This document shows, piece by piece, positions 1 through 7,982 of a DNA stretch of 64,000 nucleotides. Positions within the stretch are counted from its first letter, which is position 1; each line of letters opens with the position of its first letter. The notes under the pieces were generated by a model. That model did not search any database. It was not told where the DNA came from and worked only from the letters and a program-made list of their open reading frames with translations. Position numbers and translations under genes: made by a program. The stretch is from Paenibacillus aceti (lineage in GTDB: Bacteria; Bacillota; Bacilli; Paenibacillales; Paenibacillaceae): contig NZ_KZ987724.1 in the NCBI RefSeq assembly GCF_003614185.1, positions 1,418,037 through 1,482,036 on the forward strand. The letters run 5' to 3'.

Positions 1-1
1 T

Positions 2-481
2 GAACGCGCTCCGCTATGGAATCCCAAAGTGCGCGGCTCCTTCTTTGGCCTGGCCATGTCTCATAAGAAAGAGCATATGATTCGCGCGGCTCTGGAAGGG
101 GTTATTTATAATCTATACACTGTGTTTCTGGCCTTGACTGAGTGCATGGAGGGACCGGTCACGCGGATTCAAGCTACCGGGGGCTTTGCCAGATCTGAAG
201 TATGGCGGCAAATGATGTCCGATATATTCGAATCCGAGGTCGTCGTTCCACTGAGTTACGAAAGCTCTTGTCTCGGGGCATGTATACTGGGGCTTTACGC
301 TACAGGGCAGATTGAATCCTTTGACATCGTGAAGCAAATGATCGGCAGCACCTACAGACATACACCAAGAGAAGAAGCGGTAAAAGAATACAGACAATTA
401 CTGCCGATATTCATCAGCCTGTCGAGAGTGTTAACCGATGAATATACACGAATTACCGATTATCAGAGAAGCTTGATCTAA
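2..481 (+). CDS. gntK: Gluconokinase, FGGY family (3' part only)
   Basis: Phosphorylates D-gluconate to 6-phosphogluconate in the cytoplasm with ATP. The reading frame is open from the window edge, so only the C-terminal ~159 residues are present. They contain the FGGY C-terminal ATPase half: a Gly-rich 'ATGGFARS' turn typical of nucleotide binding in this family and the preceding 'GERAPLW'-like stretch (visible from 'ERAPLW'). A gluconate permease follows 33 bp downstream on the same strand, which is the usual gntK-gntP pairing and separates this from xylulokinase, the closest alternative. The start lies outside the window. Confidence 0.85.
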   Translation, partial: ERAPLWNPKVRGSFFGLAMSHKKEHMIRAALEGVIYNLYTVFLALTECMEGPVTRIQATGGFARSEVWRQMMSDIFESEVVVPLSYESSCLGACILGLYATGQIESFDIVKQMIGSTYRHTPREEAVKEYRQLLPIFISLSRVLTDEYTRITDYQRSLI

Positions 482-514
482 GACAACTAATCTAAGCAAT
501 AAGGGGAAATTACG

Positions 515-1861
515 ATGCCATTACTCATTGTAGCTTTTGGGATAGTCGCTTTACTTATTTTAATTATGTTCTTTAAATTGAACACCTTCGTATCATTAAT
601 TATTGTATCCTTCGGCGTTTCTCTAGCCCTGGGCATCCCATTAGATAATATTGTAAAAACTATTGAGTCGGGATTAGGCGGCACACTTGGGCATTTAGCG
701 CTCATATTTGGTCTCGGTGCGATGCTAGGGAAGCTGCTCTCCGATTCCGGTGGCGCACAGCGTATCGCCATGACTCTAGTGAACAAATTCGGTGAGAAGA
801 ATATTCAATGGGCGGTAGTAACGGCCTCTTTTATTATAGGTATTGCCTTGTTTTTCGAAGTAGGCTTAGTATTATTAATTCCGATTATCTTTGCGATTTC
901 CAGAGAATTGAAGGTTTCCATCTTGTATCTCGGTATTCCGATGGGAGCGGCTCTGTCGGTGACGCACGGATTTTTGCCGCCGCATCCCGGACCGACCGCG
1001 ATCGCTGGTGAACTTGGCGCGAACCTGGGTCATGTCTTGATGTATGGATTGATTGTCTCTATTCCAACGGTCATTATCGCCGGCCCTTTATTCACGAAGG
1101 TGGCTAAGAAGCTGGTGCCTGAAGCCTTCACGAAGACTGGAGATATCCGTTCACTCGGCGAACAGAAGGAATTTAAGCTTGAGGATACACCTGGGTTTGG
1201 TATTAGTGTATTTACCGCTCTACTCCCTGTTATCCTGATGTCCATCGGTACGATCATTACTTTGCTGCAAAAAACGATAGGATTTCCAGAGAATGCCCTG
1301 CTGAGAGGTATCGAATTCATCGGCAATGCGGATGTGTCCATGTTGATCTCTTTATTGGTCGCTGTTTATACGATGGGATTGGCCCGCAAGATTCCGATCA
1401 AGAATGTCATGGAATCCTGCGCCACTGCAATCTCCAATATCGGCATGATGCTCCTGATCATCGGCGGGGGCGGCGCCTTCAAGCAAGTATTAATTGACGG
1501 TGGCGTTGGCGACTATGTCGCTGAATTATTCCAAGGCACTTCATTGTCGCCGATCTTGCTGGCCTGGATCATCGCTGCCATCTTGCGTGTCTCCTTGGGT
1601 TCTGCAACTGTCGCTGCCCTAACGACTACCGGTCTGGTTCTGCCGATGCTTGGACAATCTGATGTGAACCTTGCGCTCGTCGTCCTTGCAACCGGAGCGG
1701 GTAGTGTTATTGCCTCGCATGTGAACGATGCCGGGTTCTGGATGTTCAAGGAATACTTCGGTTTGAGCATGAAAGAGACGTTTGCAACCTGGACGCTGCT
1801 TGAGACGATTATTTCCGTCGTCGGCTTAGGCGTTATTCTATTGCTAAGTGTCGTCATATAA
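515..1861 (+). CDS. gntP: Gluconate permease, GntP family
   Basis: Integral membrane importer of gluconate, supplying the kinase encoded just upstream. The 448-residue product has the GntP family length and is almost wholly hydrophobic, with about 12-14 membrane segments. Family-like motifs are visible: 'GFLPPHPGPTAIA' near residue 155 and the C-terminal 'SHVNDAGFW' around residue 407. An 'aagggg' ribosome site precedes the ATG. It is probably cotranscribed with gntK and ends at a strong hairpin 35 bp after the stop. A related 2-keto-3-deoxygluconate or other sugar-acid substrate cannot be excluded. Confidence 0.9.
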   Translation: MPLLIVAFGIVALLILIMFFKLNTFVSLIIVSFGVSLALGIPLDNIVKTIESGLGGTLGHLALIFGLGAMLGKLLSDSGGAQRIAMTLVNKFGEKNIQWAVVTASFIIGIALFFEVGLVLLIPIIFAISRELKVSILYLGIPMGAALSVTHGFLPPHPGPTAIAGELGANLGHVLMYGLIVSIPTVIIAGPLFTKVAKKLVPEAFTKTGDIRSLGEQKEFKLEDTPGFGISVFTALLPVILMSIGTIITLLQKTIGFPENALLRGIEFIGNADVSMLISLLVAVYTMGLARKIPIKNVMESCATAISNIGMMLLIIGGGGAFKQVLIDGGVGDYVAELFQGTSLSPILLAWIIAAILRVSLGSATVAALTTTGLVLPMLGQSDVNLALVVLATGAGSVIASHVNDAGFWMFKEYFGLSMKETFATWTLLETIISVVGLGVILLLSVVI

Positions 1862-1895
1862 TTCACTCGCTTACCAGGTATTTCGAGTCAACGAT

Positions 1896-1924
1896 GAAGC
1901 GCGGTCAGAATTTGACCGCGCTTC
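1896..1924 (+). terminator. Rho-independent terminator of gntKP
   Basis: A perfect 12-bp stem (gaagcgcggtca / tgaccgcgcttc) with a 5-nt loop lies 35 bp after the gntP stop, followed by a moderately T-rich stretch (gttatatct). Confidence 0.8.
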
Positions 1925-2018
1925 GTTATATCTGACTGGCTGATAAATGCAAATATACAACTATTACTATATCAACGTTGTGTATTTCTGCACCTATATT
2001 AACGAGAGTCATTGATCT

Positions 2019-2306
2019 CTATATTCTTATTTCCCGTAGATCGTCCCCCTCCCACTCGTATTCTCCAATCCACATCTTCGTAGTATCTCCTGAGGTTTCA
2101 TGTACAGATATGGGGTCCTGCTTGGAAGCAGGATTTTCAAGAAATTTCAATCTGGAAAAACAACCTGCCGATGAGGAATCAGCGACAAGCTCCCAGTTAC
2201 CTTCTAATTTTAACTCTGGGGATTTCGTTTTTGGGCTCCCATTACAACCTGCCAATAAGAAAATAGCGAATAATGCCATAATCATGCCTGATATTGGATT
2301 TTTCAT
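2019..2306 (-). CDS. Small lipoprotein of unknown function
   Basis: Encodes about 95 residues. I chose the inner ATG at 2306 because an 'aaggaggtt' ribosome site sits directly before it; a longer reading frame upstream lacks one. The N-terminus is a lipoprotein signal peptide: positive residue, hydrophobic stretch 'MIMALFAIF' and lipobox LLAGC, so the mature protein should be anchored to the outer face of the membrane from the Cys. The mature part starts with a 'LEGNWELV' strand reminiscent of small beta-barrel (META/lipocalin-like) folds, but that is only a resemblance. No partner genes are evident; it is monocistronic and convergent with gntP. Confidence 0.75.
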   Translation of the reverse strand: MKNPISGMIMALFAIFLLAGCNGSPKTKSPELKLEGNWELVADSSSAGCFSRLKFLENPASKQDPISVHETSGDTTKMWIGEYEWEGDDLREIRI

Positions 2307-2459
2307 GGATAACCTCCTTGCTCCTCTGCAATTTAATTCCACTATGAATGAAGTAATCATACCTTACAAACCGGTCATTTACACTCATAAATGATTAAAA
2401 AATAAATATTAGACTTTATTCCCATACCGATCGAACCAGAAACGGGTGAATTGCATAAA

Positions 2460-2489
2460 AAAACTGCCGGAGAAATCTCCGACAGTTTT
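2460..2489 (-). terminator. Hairpin terminator downstream of the 34-codon gene
   Basis: Stem aaaactg / cagtttt extended by a second helix (cggaga / tctccg) after one mismatch, with T-rich flanks on both strands. It lies 27 bp beyond the stop of the small minus-strand gene at 2517. Confidence 0.65.
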
Positions 2490-2516
2490 CTTCTTGCATG
2501 GAGTACATCCTTTGCC

Positions 2517-2621
2517 CTATTCGTTGGACAATTCCTTGAGCGATTTGATCTTGCCATGAGGATGTTGTTCTTGCTTCCGAGATTTCCAGGCAGCTTCTTT
2601 CCTTCTCTTCTGATGAGCCAT
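2517..2621 (-). CDS. 34-residue basic protein (DUF6254-like)
   Basis: A short gene that length filters usually miss. It reads M-A-H-Q-K-R-R-K-E-A-A-W and continues to a C-terminal 'HGKIKSLKELSNE'. A 'gggagg' ribosome site lies 10 bp before the ATG and a terminator hairpin follows the stop. The pattern of a basic N-terminus with Trp, then 'HPHGKxKSxxELS', agrees with my memory of the tiny DUF6254 family of Bacillales; its function is unknown. Overlapping longer frames have no ribosome site and no recognisable composition, so I take this frame as the real gene. Confidence 0.75.
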   Translation of the reverse strand: MAHQKRRKEAAWKSRKQEQHPHGKIKSLKELSNE

Positions 2622-2704
2622 AGCACATATCCTCCCTCTGGAAAATAAGATGTAACCACTTCCTTAGCTTGTCATTCCTGAGTTCTGTTCATTCATGAGC
2701 CATG

Positions 2705-3607
2705 TTAACTTAACCTTTGCTGCAGAATCACGGCTAGCTCTTCAGCCGTATCCCAGACAATAGGACGGATTTCTTTAATGCTTATAGGAAGTATATGATC
2801 GGCATTTCTGCTGTTCACGGTCCAGATCACCGGGATATTCAGACCGAGCGCATAGCCTGCCGTTAACTGCATCTCGGGAGATTGACTCGTTAAATCCGCG
2901 ATAATCAGCTTACTCTCCGCGATCCGTTCAAGGGAATACTTCTCACTGGATGGAGTTCTCGTATTTGCATGAGTTAGCAAGCGCGGCAGATATCCATACT
3001 GCTCGATGATAGGCAACAGTCTCTCCTGCCACTCCGTGCTCAAATCCTCATCATCAGCGATAAGAATCGTGCATGGCTTCAGCTTCTTGCCTCCTTGGAT
3101 GGCAGCCGCTTCGCGCCAACCTTGCTCCGTAAGCTGGAAGCTCGTCCCCTCTCTGATAATCAACTGCTCATTTCGCAGCTTATCAATAATGAACACCAGC
3201 TCCTGCAGATTGGGAGAATACGTCAGATTATAATTACTGGCCAACGGATGAATAATAACGGATTCTCCTGCTCCCTCAGCATGCCTGTACAAATACTGAA
3301 GAAGCCGATTAGCTTTATTGTCTATAGTTACAGGAATCGTCGGCGAATTAACAATAGACTCCAGATCCTCGACGGACAAACTCATCTCTTCATCTCGATC
3401 CGTCAGCTCACGGATATAAGCCGATACGATATGAAGCATGCCGCGCTTCTGTGGATGCGGTAACGAATTAATCGGTTCGTAGCTGTCCCGCCGAAGTCTA
3501 TAGGACCCGCCCGGCGCACAGGAACAGCTCATATATCTATCGTAATCCCCTTCCGGTTTCGTCGCCACGATCTCATCACAGAACAAACAACGTTTCTTTG
3601 TCATCAT
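2705..3607 (-). CDS. Uncharacterised protein with N-terminal Cys cluster and C-terminal nucleoside-deoxyribosyltransferase-like fold
   Basis: 300 residues with three visible parts. Residues 1-35 hold CxxC ('CLFC') and 'SCSC' pairs that could bind zinc. The middle (about 60-170) looks like a winged-helix-type module ('LTEQGWREA'). Residues 178-300 look like a Rossmann fold of the nucleoside 2-deoxyribosyltransferase/TIR-like group: 'ILIADDED', then 'AESKLIIADLTSQSP' and 'GYALGLNIPVIW'. In true deoxyribosyltransferases the segment before GYAL carries the catalytic Glu; here it reads 'QLTAGYALG', so that Glu appears to be missing. The start ATG follows an 'agaggtg' site. It is probably a single-gene transcript, and its function cannot be named. 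Confidence 0.6.
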   Translation of the reverse strand: MMTKKRCLFCDEIVATKPEGDYDRYMSCSCAPGGSYRLRRDSYEPINSLPHPQKRGMLHIVSAYIRELTDRDEEMSLSVEDLESIVNSPTIPVTIDNKANRLLQYLYRHAEGAGESVIIHPLASNYNLTYSPNLQELVFIIDKLRNEQLIIREGTSFQLTEQGWREAAAIQGGKKLKPCTILIADDEDLSTEWQERLLPIIEQYGYLPRLLTHANTRTPSSEKYSLERIAESKLIIADLTSQSPEMQLTAGYALGLNIPVIWTVNSRNADHILPISIKEIRPIVWDTAEELAVILQQRLS

Positions 3608-3720
3608 AACTCATCACCTCTTATCCATTACTATTCTCTACCTTACCAAGATTTTGAGAAAAAATGGACAAGAAGATATTTCCTCACCTGAGGAATTAGA
3701 TAAATAATAAATATAATTTA

Positions 3721-3759
3721 ATTCATTTGATTGAATTAATCATTTGGATGGATTATACT
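3721..3759 (+). promoter_or_regulatory. Promoter of the M24 gene with overlapping TetR operator
   Basis: Candidate -35 TTGAAT (3731-3736), 17-bp spacer and -10 TATACT (3754-3759). The palindrome ATTCA-N6-TGAAT (3721-3736) covers the -35. The same palindrome with the same spacing recurs in front of the convergent tetR gene (5821-5836), and 17 of 21 bases agree in the extended alignment. Inference: the TetR protein blocks RNA polymerase here. Confidence 0.65.
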
Positions 3760-3821
3760 TAGCTTGCAAGGAACAGCAATGAACTCTAAGTAGAGAGTAA
3801 CCATTCAAAGGAGGAATTGAA

Positions 3822-5081
3822 GTGACCGTTCTTGAAATGAAATTTCCTGCCTATTCGCTTTCTGAACGAAATCGTAGATGGAGCATTGCAAACCAACTGA
3901 TGGAAGAAGAACATGTGGATGCCCTAATCGTCTATGGGGATAGAGAAGGCGCCTTCCCTGCCACCTTTGCTCCCGATGCATACTTTACGAATGAACGTCC
4001 GGGCTCCATTGTCATCTTTCCCAAAAATGAAGAACCGATCTCTGTTGTATTCTTAGTCACGGCTATTGAGGATCATATCCAGGCTCGATACACGAATTCA
4101 CAAGGCTGGATACGTCCGGAAAATATGTATGTTGGAAAGATGGGAACTACTATTGTTCAAATTATAAAAGACATCGGACTAAAAAACGGAAATTTCGGCG
4201 TCATTGGACTTGAGCCTTATCCTCCCTACTATTTCGACGGTGCCATGCCCTATAACACGTGGCAAACTATATTGAAGGAATTACCGAATGCGACGTTTAA
4301 ACCGGTCGGTCACAAGTTTTTTGCGTTGACTTCTGTAAAAAGTCCAGAGGAAATTGAAGTATTGAAGTGGTCAGCCAACGTTGGGGAAAAAATGTGTCAA
4401 GCCATGCTTGAGGCCACACGCCCCGGAGTTCGTGAAAATGAGCTCTATGCAGCAGCTATGGCTGCCTGCGCTCAGCATGTTGGATTCACAACGGTGATAT
4501 TGATGGGTTCTGGCCCTGAGTTTGTGGGATGGGGACTGCCAGCATGGACCTACCGTCCAGAGCAGCCACGGGTTATTCAGGAAGGAGATATCATTCTGGC
4601 CGAGGTATTCTCCTCATTGGGGATGCTGGAAACGCAGCACCAACCCTCTATAGCAGTCGGAAACATTCATCCGGATTTCGAGAAGGCGGCAGCGGCAGCA
4701 AGACAATCTTATGAAAATGGCGTGAAAATGCTTCGAAACGGAATCAGATTCGGAGATGTGGTCAAAGCCATGAATGAACCGATGCGCGAGGCAGGCGGTT
4801 GGCATGTCCACCCGCTCATTCATTCCATCAGTCCTTTTGGTCTTATTGGGGTTGGTGATGAGATTGCCCGGCTGCCCGAGACTAAAGAGTACGGCAAAGT
4901 CATGCCTATTCCCTCGATCGGCTTGGATACAGAGTTAAAAGCAGGGATGGTATTTGCCTTTGAACCCAATTGTGCCATTGGCAAGAAGGTAATCAACCTC
5001 GGTGGAACGGTTATTGTAGGGGAAGGCGGAGGGATTGAGCTTAACCATAATTCTACGCGGCTGATGCGGGCTAGCTGGTAA
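3822..5081 (+). CDS. M24-family (Xaa-Pro aminopeptidase/creatinase-like) protein with altered metal site
   Basis: 419 residues, the normal size for a two-domain M24 protein: an N-terminal creatinase-like domain (about 15-170) and a C-terminal pita-bread domain. The GTG start is fixed by an 'aaaggagg' site 8 bp before it. A His ('HPLIHSI') and a Glu ('FEPN') line up with M24 metal ligands, and a second Glu sits in 'GGIELNH'. The two usual Asp ligands ('DxG...SDxTR') are replaced by 'LAEVFSSLG' and 'LETQHQ', so the dinuclear site is atypical and the activity may not be proline peptidase. It is under the control of a TetR-type palindrome and faces the tetR gene. Substrate unknown. Confidence 0.75.
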   Translation: MTVLEMKFPAYSLSERNRRWSIANQLMEEEHVDALIVYGDREGAFPATFAPDAYFTNERPGSIVIFPKNEEPISVVFLVTAIEDHIQARYTNSQGWIRPENMYVGKMGTTIVQIIKDIGLKNGNFGVIGLEPYPPYYFDGAMPYNTWQTILKELPNATFKPVGHKFFALTSVKSPEEIEVLKWSANVGEKMCQAMLEATRPGVRENELYAAAMAACAQHVGFTTVILMGSGPEFVGWGLPAWTYRPEQPRVIQEGDIILAEVFSSLGMLETQHQPSIAVGNIHPDFEKAAAAARQSYENGVKMLRNGIRFGDVVKAMNEPMREAGGWHVHPLIHSISPFGLIGVGDEIARLPETKEYGKVMPIPSIGLDTELKAGMVFAFEPNCAIGKKVINLGGTVIVGEGGGIELNHNSTRLMRASW

Positions 5082-5108
5082 ACAAAATAAATGGGACATC
5101 ACTTTATT

Positions 5109-5777
5109 TCAATCCCTGTTGCAGATGCGAATGGACAGTTCACCGAGCTCTCTAGCGATCAAGTCAATATGCGCTTCATCCAAATCTTCAATACCTTGAC
5201 GCCGAAGATAGGTTTCTTTCGCCACTGAGAAGGCTAACGACTGTCCAACGATGGCATGGGCGATTAAAAGCGTTGTTCGATCATTTGCGTCTAAAGCAAT
5301 TAATTTCCCCACTAAGCCTGAGATAATTTGGTGCAAGGGCTGAAAAAACCTTTCATACAAAATATCATAAGCTTCCGTAGGCTGTAACTGCTCTCTTGCA
5401 AGAAAGACGCTTCTTATATTCGCTTCCTTGTTGCCGATCATTGCTTTGGAAAAGTGAAACATTACGGTCTTAAGCGATTCTGCTGCTGCTTCTCTGGTCA
5501 GGCTATCGCTTCCTTCAGCCTCTATTAGAGCTTTTTCCAAAAAATCTTCATGTACCGTTTCGGCCAAATGGTTGGCAACTGCTAGATACAGTCCTTTCTT
5601 TCCACCAAAATAATAAGGGATCGCCGATTGGTTAACACCCGCTTCATCTGCAAGCGTCCGCGTCCGCACACCTTCAAAACCATACAATCCAAAAATTCGT
5701 AACCCTGCGTCCAATAAACGAGTCCTTGCTGTATCATCATTCAGTTTACTCATATCATTGCCTATTTTTGAATTCAC
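5109..5777 (-). CDS. TetR/AcrR-family repressor
   Basis: 222 residues with an N-terminal TetR helix-turn-helix (about 17-63: 'LDAGLRIFGLYGFEGVRTRTLA' region, then 'SAIPYYFGGKKGLY') and a C-terminal ligand-binding domain resembling the CecR/YbiH type. The start is GTG, placed 8 bp after a 'ggagg' site; an in-frame ATG occurs at residue 9. It converges with the M24 gene, and its own promoter carries the same ATTCA-N6-TGAAT palindrome as the M24 promoter, so autoregulation together with control of the M24 gene is the likely arrangement. The ligand is unknown. Confidence 0.85.
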   Translation of the reverse strand: MNSKIGNDMSKLNDDTARTRLLDAGLRIFGLYGFEGVRTRTLADEAGVNQSAIPYYFGGKKGLYLAVANHLAETVHEDFLEKALIEAEGSDSLTREAAAESLKTVMFHFSKAMIGNKEANIRSVFLAREQLQPTEAYDILYERFFQPLHQIISGLVGKLIALDANDRTTLLIAHAIVGQSLAFSVAKETYLRRQGIEDLDEAHIDLIARELGELSIRICNRD

Positions 5778-5810
5778 GTCTCATTCCTCCATATTAACTC
5801 CATATGGATA

Positions 5811-5839
5811 AGTATAATTAATTCAACTGAATGAATCAA
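5811..5839 (-). promoter_or_regulatory. tetR promoter with operator in the spacer
   Basis: On the minus strand: -35 TTGATT (5834-5839), 17-bp spacer, -10 TATACT (5811-5816). The palindrome ATTCA-N6-TGAAT (5821-5836) fills the spacer, matching the operator at 3721-3736. This fits negative autoregulation. Confidence 0.65.
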
Positions 5840-5932
5840 TGTGGAGGAATTAACTCTGTTAGATCACTAAGATTGCCCAGCTCGGATAGCCGTGAGGGGA
5901 ACCGATAACCATAAAGGTATAGCGAGTAAAGA

Positions 5933-5970
5933 AAAGAGAATCTCCCCAAACCCCTGGGAAGATTCTCTTT
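5933..5970 (-). terminator. Terminator of the cytolysin gene
   Basis: An 11-bp stem (aaagagaatct / agattctcttt) extended by a CCC/GGG helix across a single bulge. It lies just after the cytolysin stop. Confidence 0.75.
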
Positions 5971-5977
5971 AAAATGT

Positions 5978-7480
5978 CTAACTAGTGATGGATGAATACG
6001 GATATAAGGTGGTTCCCCAAATTGAGACGTTGATGTTGCTGTTTAATGGAACATTATGTTCATCGATCACGGTTCTCCACCATTCCCAAGCCAGGCCTGT
6101 GCATTCTCTTGCGAAAATCCGGATGTTTTTGGCATTAGGCGGGAGTGGGATCTCGGTCGAGAAATGTGCGGTTTTATCCTGCCAATTTCCTTCCCAAGCT
6201 CGCTGCGTAACGACTTCCTGTCCATTTTCATCAAAGCTAACTTCGTCCCAATACACTTCAAATTGAGCTACATATGCGCCACTGTGATCAAGCGTTATTT
6301 TACCCTTAGAGTATTCGGTAGTTTTCGTCTCAATATATTCCGTGTTATTACGAACCGCAGCAATCGAATTATCCTTCAAGAAAACACTCGTATACGAGAT
6401 CGGGTACGCTGGGTTCCGCGGACTAAATTGGGCATTATCCTTAATTACACTCTGGATGACACTGAAGTCCTTTGTGACGATCTGGTTATGAGTCTGAGCA
6501 TCACCGCCTAATACGACTGCGGTGAACGAGCTATTCTCATAGATATCCTGATACTGTCCGCTACTCTGTATGCTAGCGTTCTGAAGCAAGGCTTTAAATG
6601 CAGCCTGTACATCACTGCTCTTCGACGTGGTCTCCAGCTTCACATAAATCGTTCTGCCATAAGCTACATTGGATACCATAAGCGGCGGCGAATCATTGCT
6701 AACCCCTTTGCGAACCAATTCATCGAAGGTCACACCTTCACCAAAAAGATCCGATGGATTGTTAGGTAGAGCCGCATTCACTGTATAGAAGATTTGCTTA
6801 TAGGCCGCGACCATCACTTTTTTCTCACCGCTCGAGACCGCGTTAAAATCGATACCGAGGGTATTAGTAAGTGCCTGAGCGTTCACATTAAGCGCGCTGG
6901 AAATCTGGTTCTTGCTATAAACCATAGATTCCGCATACTGCAGCCTTGCCGGCAAGGTATGGGTGTCTGAATACTTATCAACCCAAGTCGATACCAACTG
7001 ATCCACCGCGCCGTTTACACTGCTATAGGTTGGGTTTTGAACCATAATGGTATTCTCATTTCTCAATCCTGGCAGATCAATGCTAATCTCCAAAGGCTGT
7101 CTCTGCGTCATGATCAAGTCTGGCTGGTTATCCACAAAAGCCTGATTGGCCAGCTGAATAGCCCCCGGATAGGTGCGGCTTGTCATGGAATCGATAATCG
7201 AGACATCTACGGGTGAAGTGGAGATTGATTTTTTCTCACGTTCAACCACGATAAATTTGCCATTCGATTGAATGCCTTCCTTAGGAATAAAGCTGTTGAT
7301 CTGATCCCCGTTTGCCGCTAACACGGCATGGCGATCATAGCTAAGGCCTGCGATTCCGGCATCAATATCACTCAGTTCGCCCGCTGCCGCATAAGAAATG
7401 CTAGAAACCGCAAGTACATTCAAGCTGATGAATAGACTGGCCAGCACCTTCATGCCTTTTCCATGTTTTGTTTTCTGCAT
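5978..7480 (-). CDS. Cholesterol-dependent cytolysin (alveolysin/perfringolysin type)
   Basis: Secreted pore-forming toxin that binds cholesterol in animal membranes and assembles as a large beta-barrel pore. The 500-residue length matches the family. Visible features: a Sec signal peptide in the first ~32 residues ('[18 protein letters not shown]' then 'YAAA'), the conserved undecapeptide [11 protein letters not shown] at 459-469 with its single Cys, and the Thr-Leu cholesterol pair at 491-492 ('GTTLYP'). An 'aggagggagg' site precedes the ATG. It is monocistronic, with a terminator after it and an AT-rich leader before it. The length and the Paenibacillus setting point to alveolysin of P. 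alvei, though the undecapeptide is shared by many members of the family, so the species is an inference. Confidence 0.96.
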   Translation of the reverse strand: MQKTKHGKGMKVLASLFISLNVLAVSSISYAAAGELSDIDAGIAGLSYDRHAVLAANGDQINSFIPKEGIQSNGKFIVVEREKKSISTSPVDVSIIDSMTSRTYPGAIQLANQAFVDNQPDLIMTQRQPLEISIDLPGLRNENTIMVQNPTYSSVNGAVDQLVSTWVDKYSDTHTLPARLQYAESMVYSKNQISSALNVNAQALTNTLGIDFNAVSSGEKKVMVAAYKQIFYTVNAALPNNPSDLFGEGVTFDELVRKGVSNDSPPLMVSNVAYGRTIYVKLETTSKSSDVQAAFKALLQNASIQSSGQYQDIYENSSFTAVVLGGDAQTHNQIVTKDFSVIQSVIKDNAQFSPRNPAYPISYTSVFLKDNSIAAVRNNTEYIETKTTEYSKGKITLDHSGAYVAQFEVYWDEVSFDENGQEVVTQRAWEGNWQDKTAHFSTEIPLPPNAKNIRIFARECTGLAWEWWRTVIDEHNVPLNSNINVSIWGTTLYPYSSITS

Positions 7481-7782
7481 ATGAATCCTCCCTCCTGTTT
7501 AATATATATATCGGTCTTTTGGTATAAAATTGTTAAAAAATAGATTAAACCCATATTTATAATTGGTTCATAGTTTTCAAATAACGATACAGTTGTTTAC
7601 CGTTCAATATGTTCTCCCTCCTTGATATGAAGCTAGTTTCTTTGAATCTAGCAGCTAGAACCCGCTTTTTATTTTTGCGGACATCTTGTAATCTATCATA
7701 TTTGCAATATTTGTCGAGTTTTGTAGTCATCGATATGCTCGCTGCTAGAGTTAAGGAGAAAAGTAGGATTTTGGGGTGCAAA
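7481..7782. other. AT-rich intergenic region upstream of the cytolysin
   Basis: About 300 bp of AT-rich sequence. It should hold the cytolysin promoter (minus strand), but I see no convincing -35/-10 pair. Short reading frames here lack ribosome sites. Confidence 0.5.
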
Positions 7783-7822
7783 AATACCCAGAATCAAGGC
7801 TCTCTTCTCGATACTGGGTATT
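7783..7822 (-). terminator. Terminator of the mocR-ddl-aminotransferase set
   Basis: Stem aatacccag / ctgggtatt with a 22-nt loop, followed on the minus strand by a T run. It lies 160 bp beyond the aminotransferase stop. Confidence 0.65.
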
Positions 7823-7982
7823 GTAAAGGAGTTCGTATAACGGTATAACGTGGTGTAATTGCTTCTCAGGTTGCATAGCTGCTGAAATACACTTATTTCG
7901 AATATTTGAAGCTAGAATCGGAAAATAGCTGCGTAAATACAAACTAGTTCCTAGCCAACGCCACATTTTCAAAATTCACTCC

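Noticed and set aside
2375-2659. 94-codon frame covering the small gene at 2517
   Set aside because: It runs through a terminator hairpin, lacks a ribosome site, and the 34-codon frame inside it explains the signals.
7751-7972. 73-codon frame with a TTG start and a 'gaggag' site just after the aminotransferase
   Set aside because: Its 3' part runs through the terminator hairpin at 7783-7822, and its composition resembles no protein family; I think the ribosome-like site is chance.
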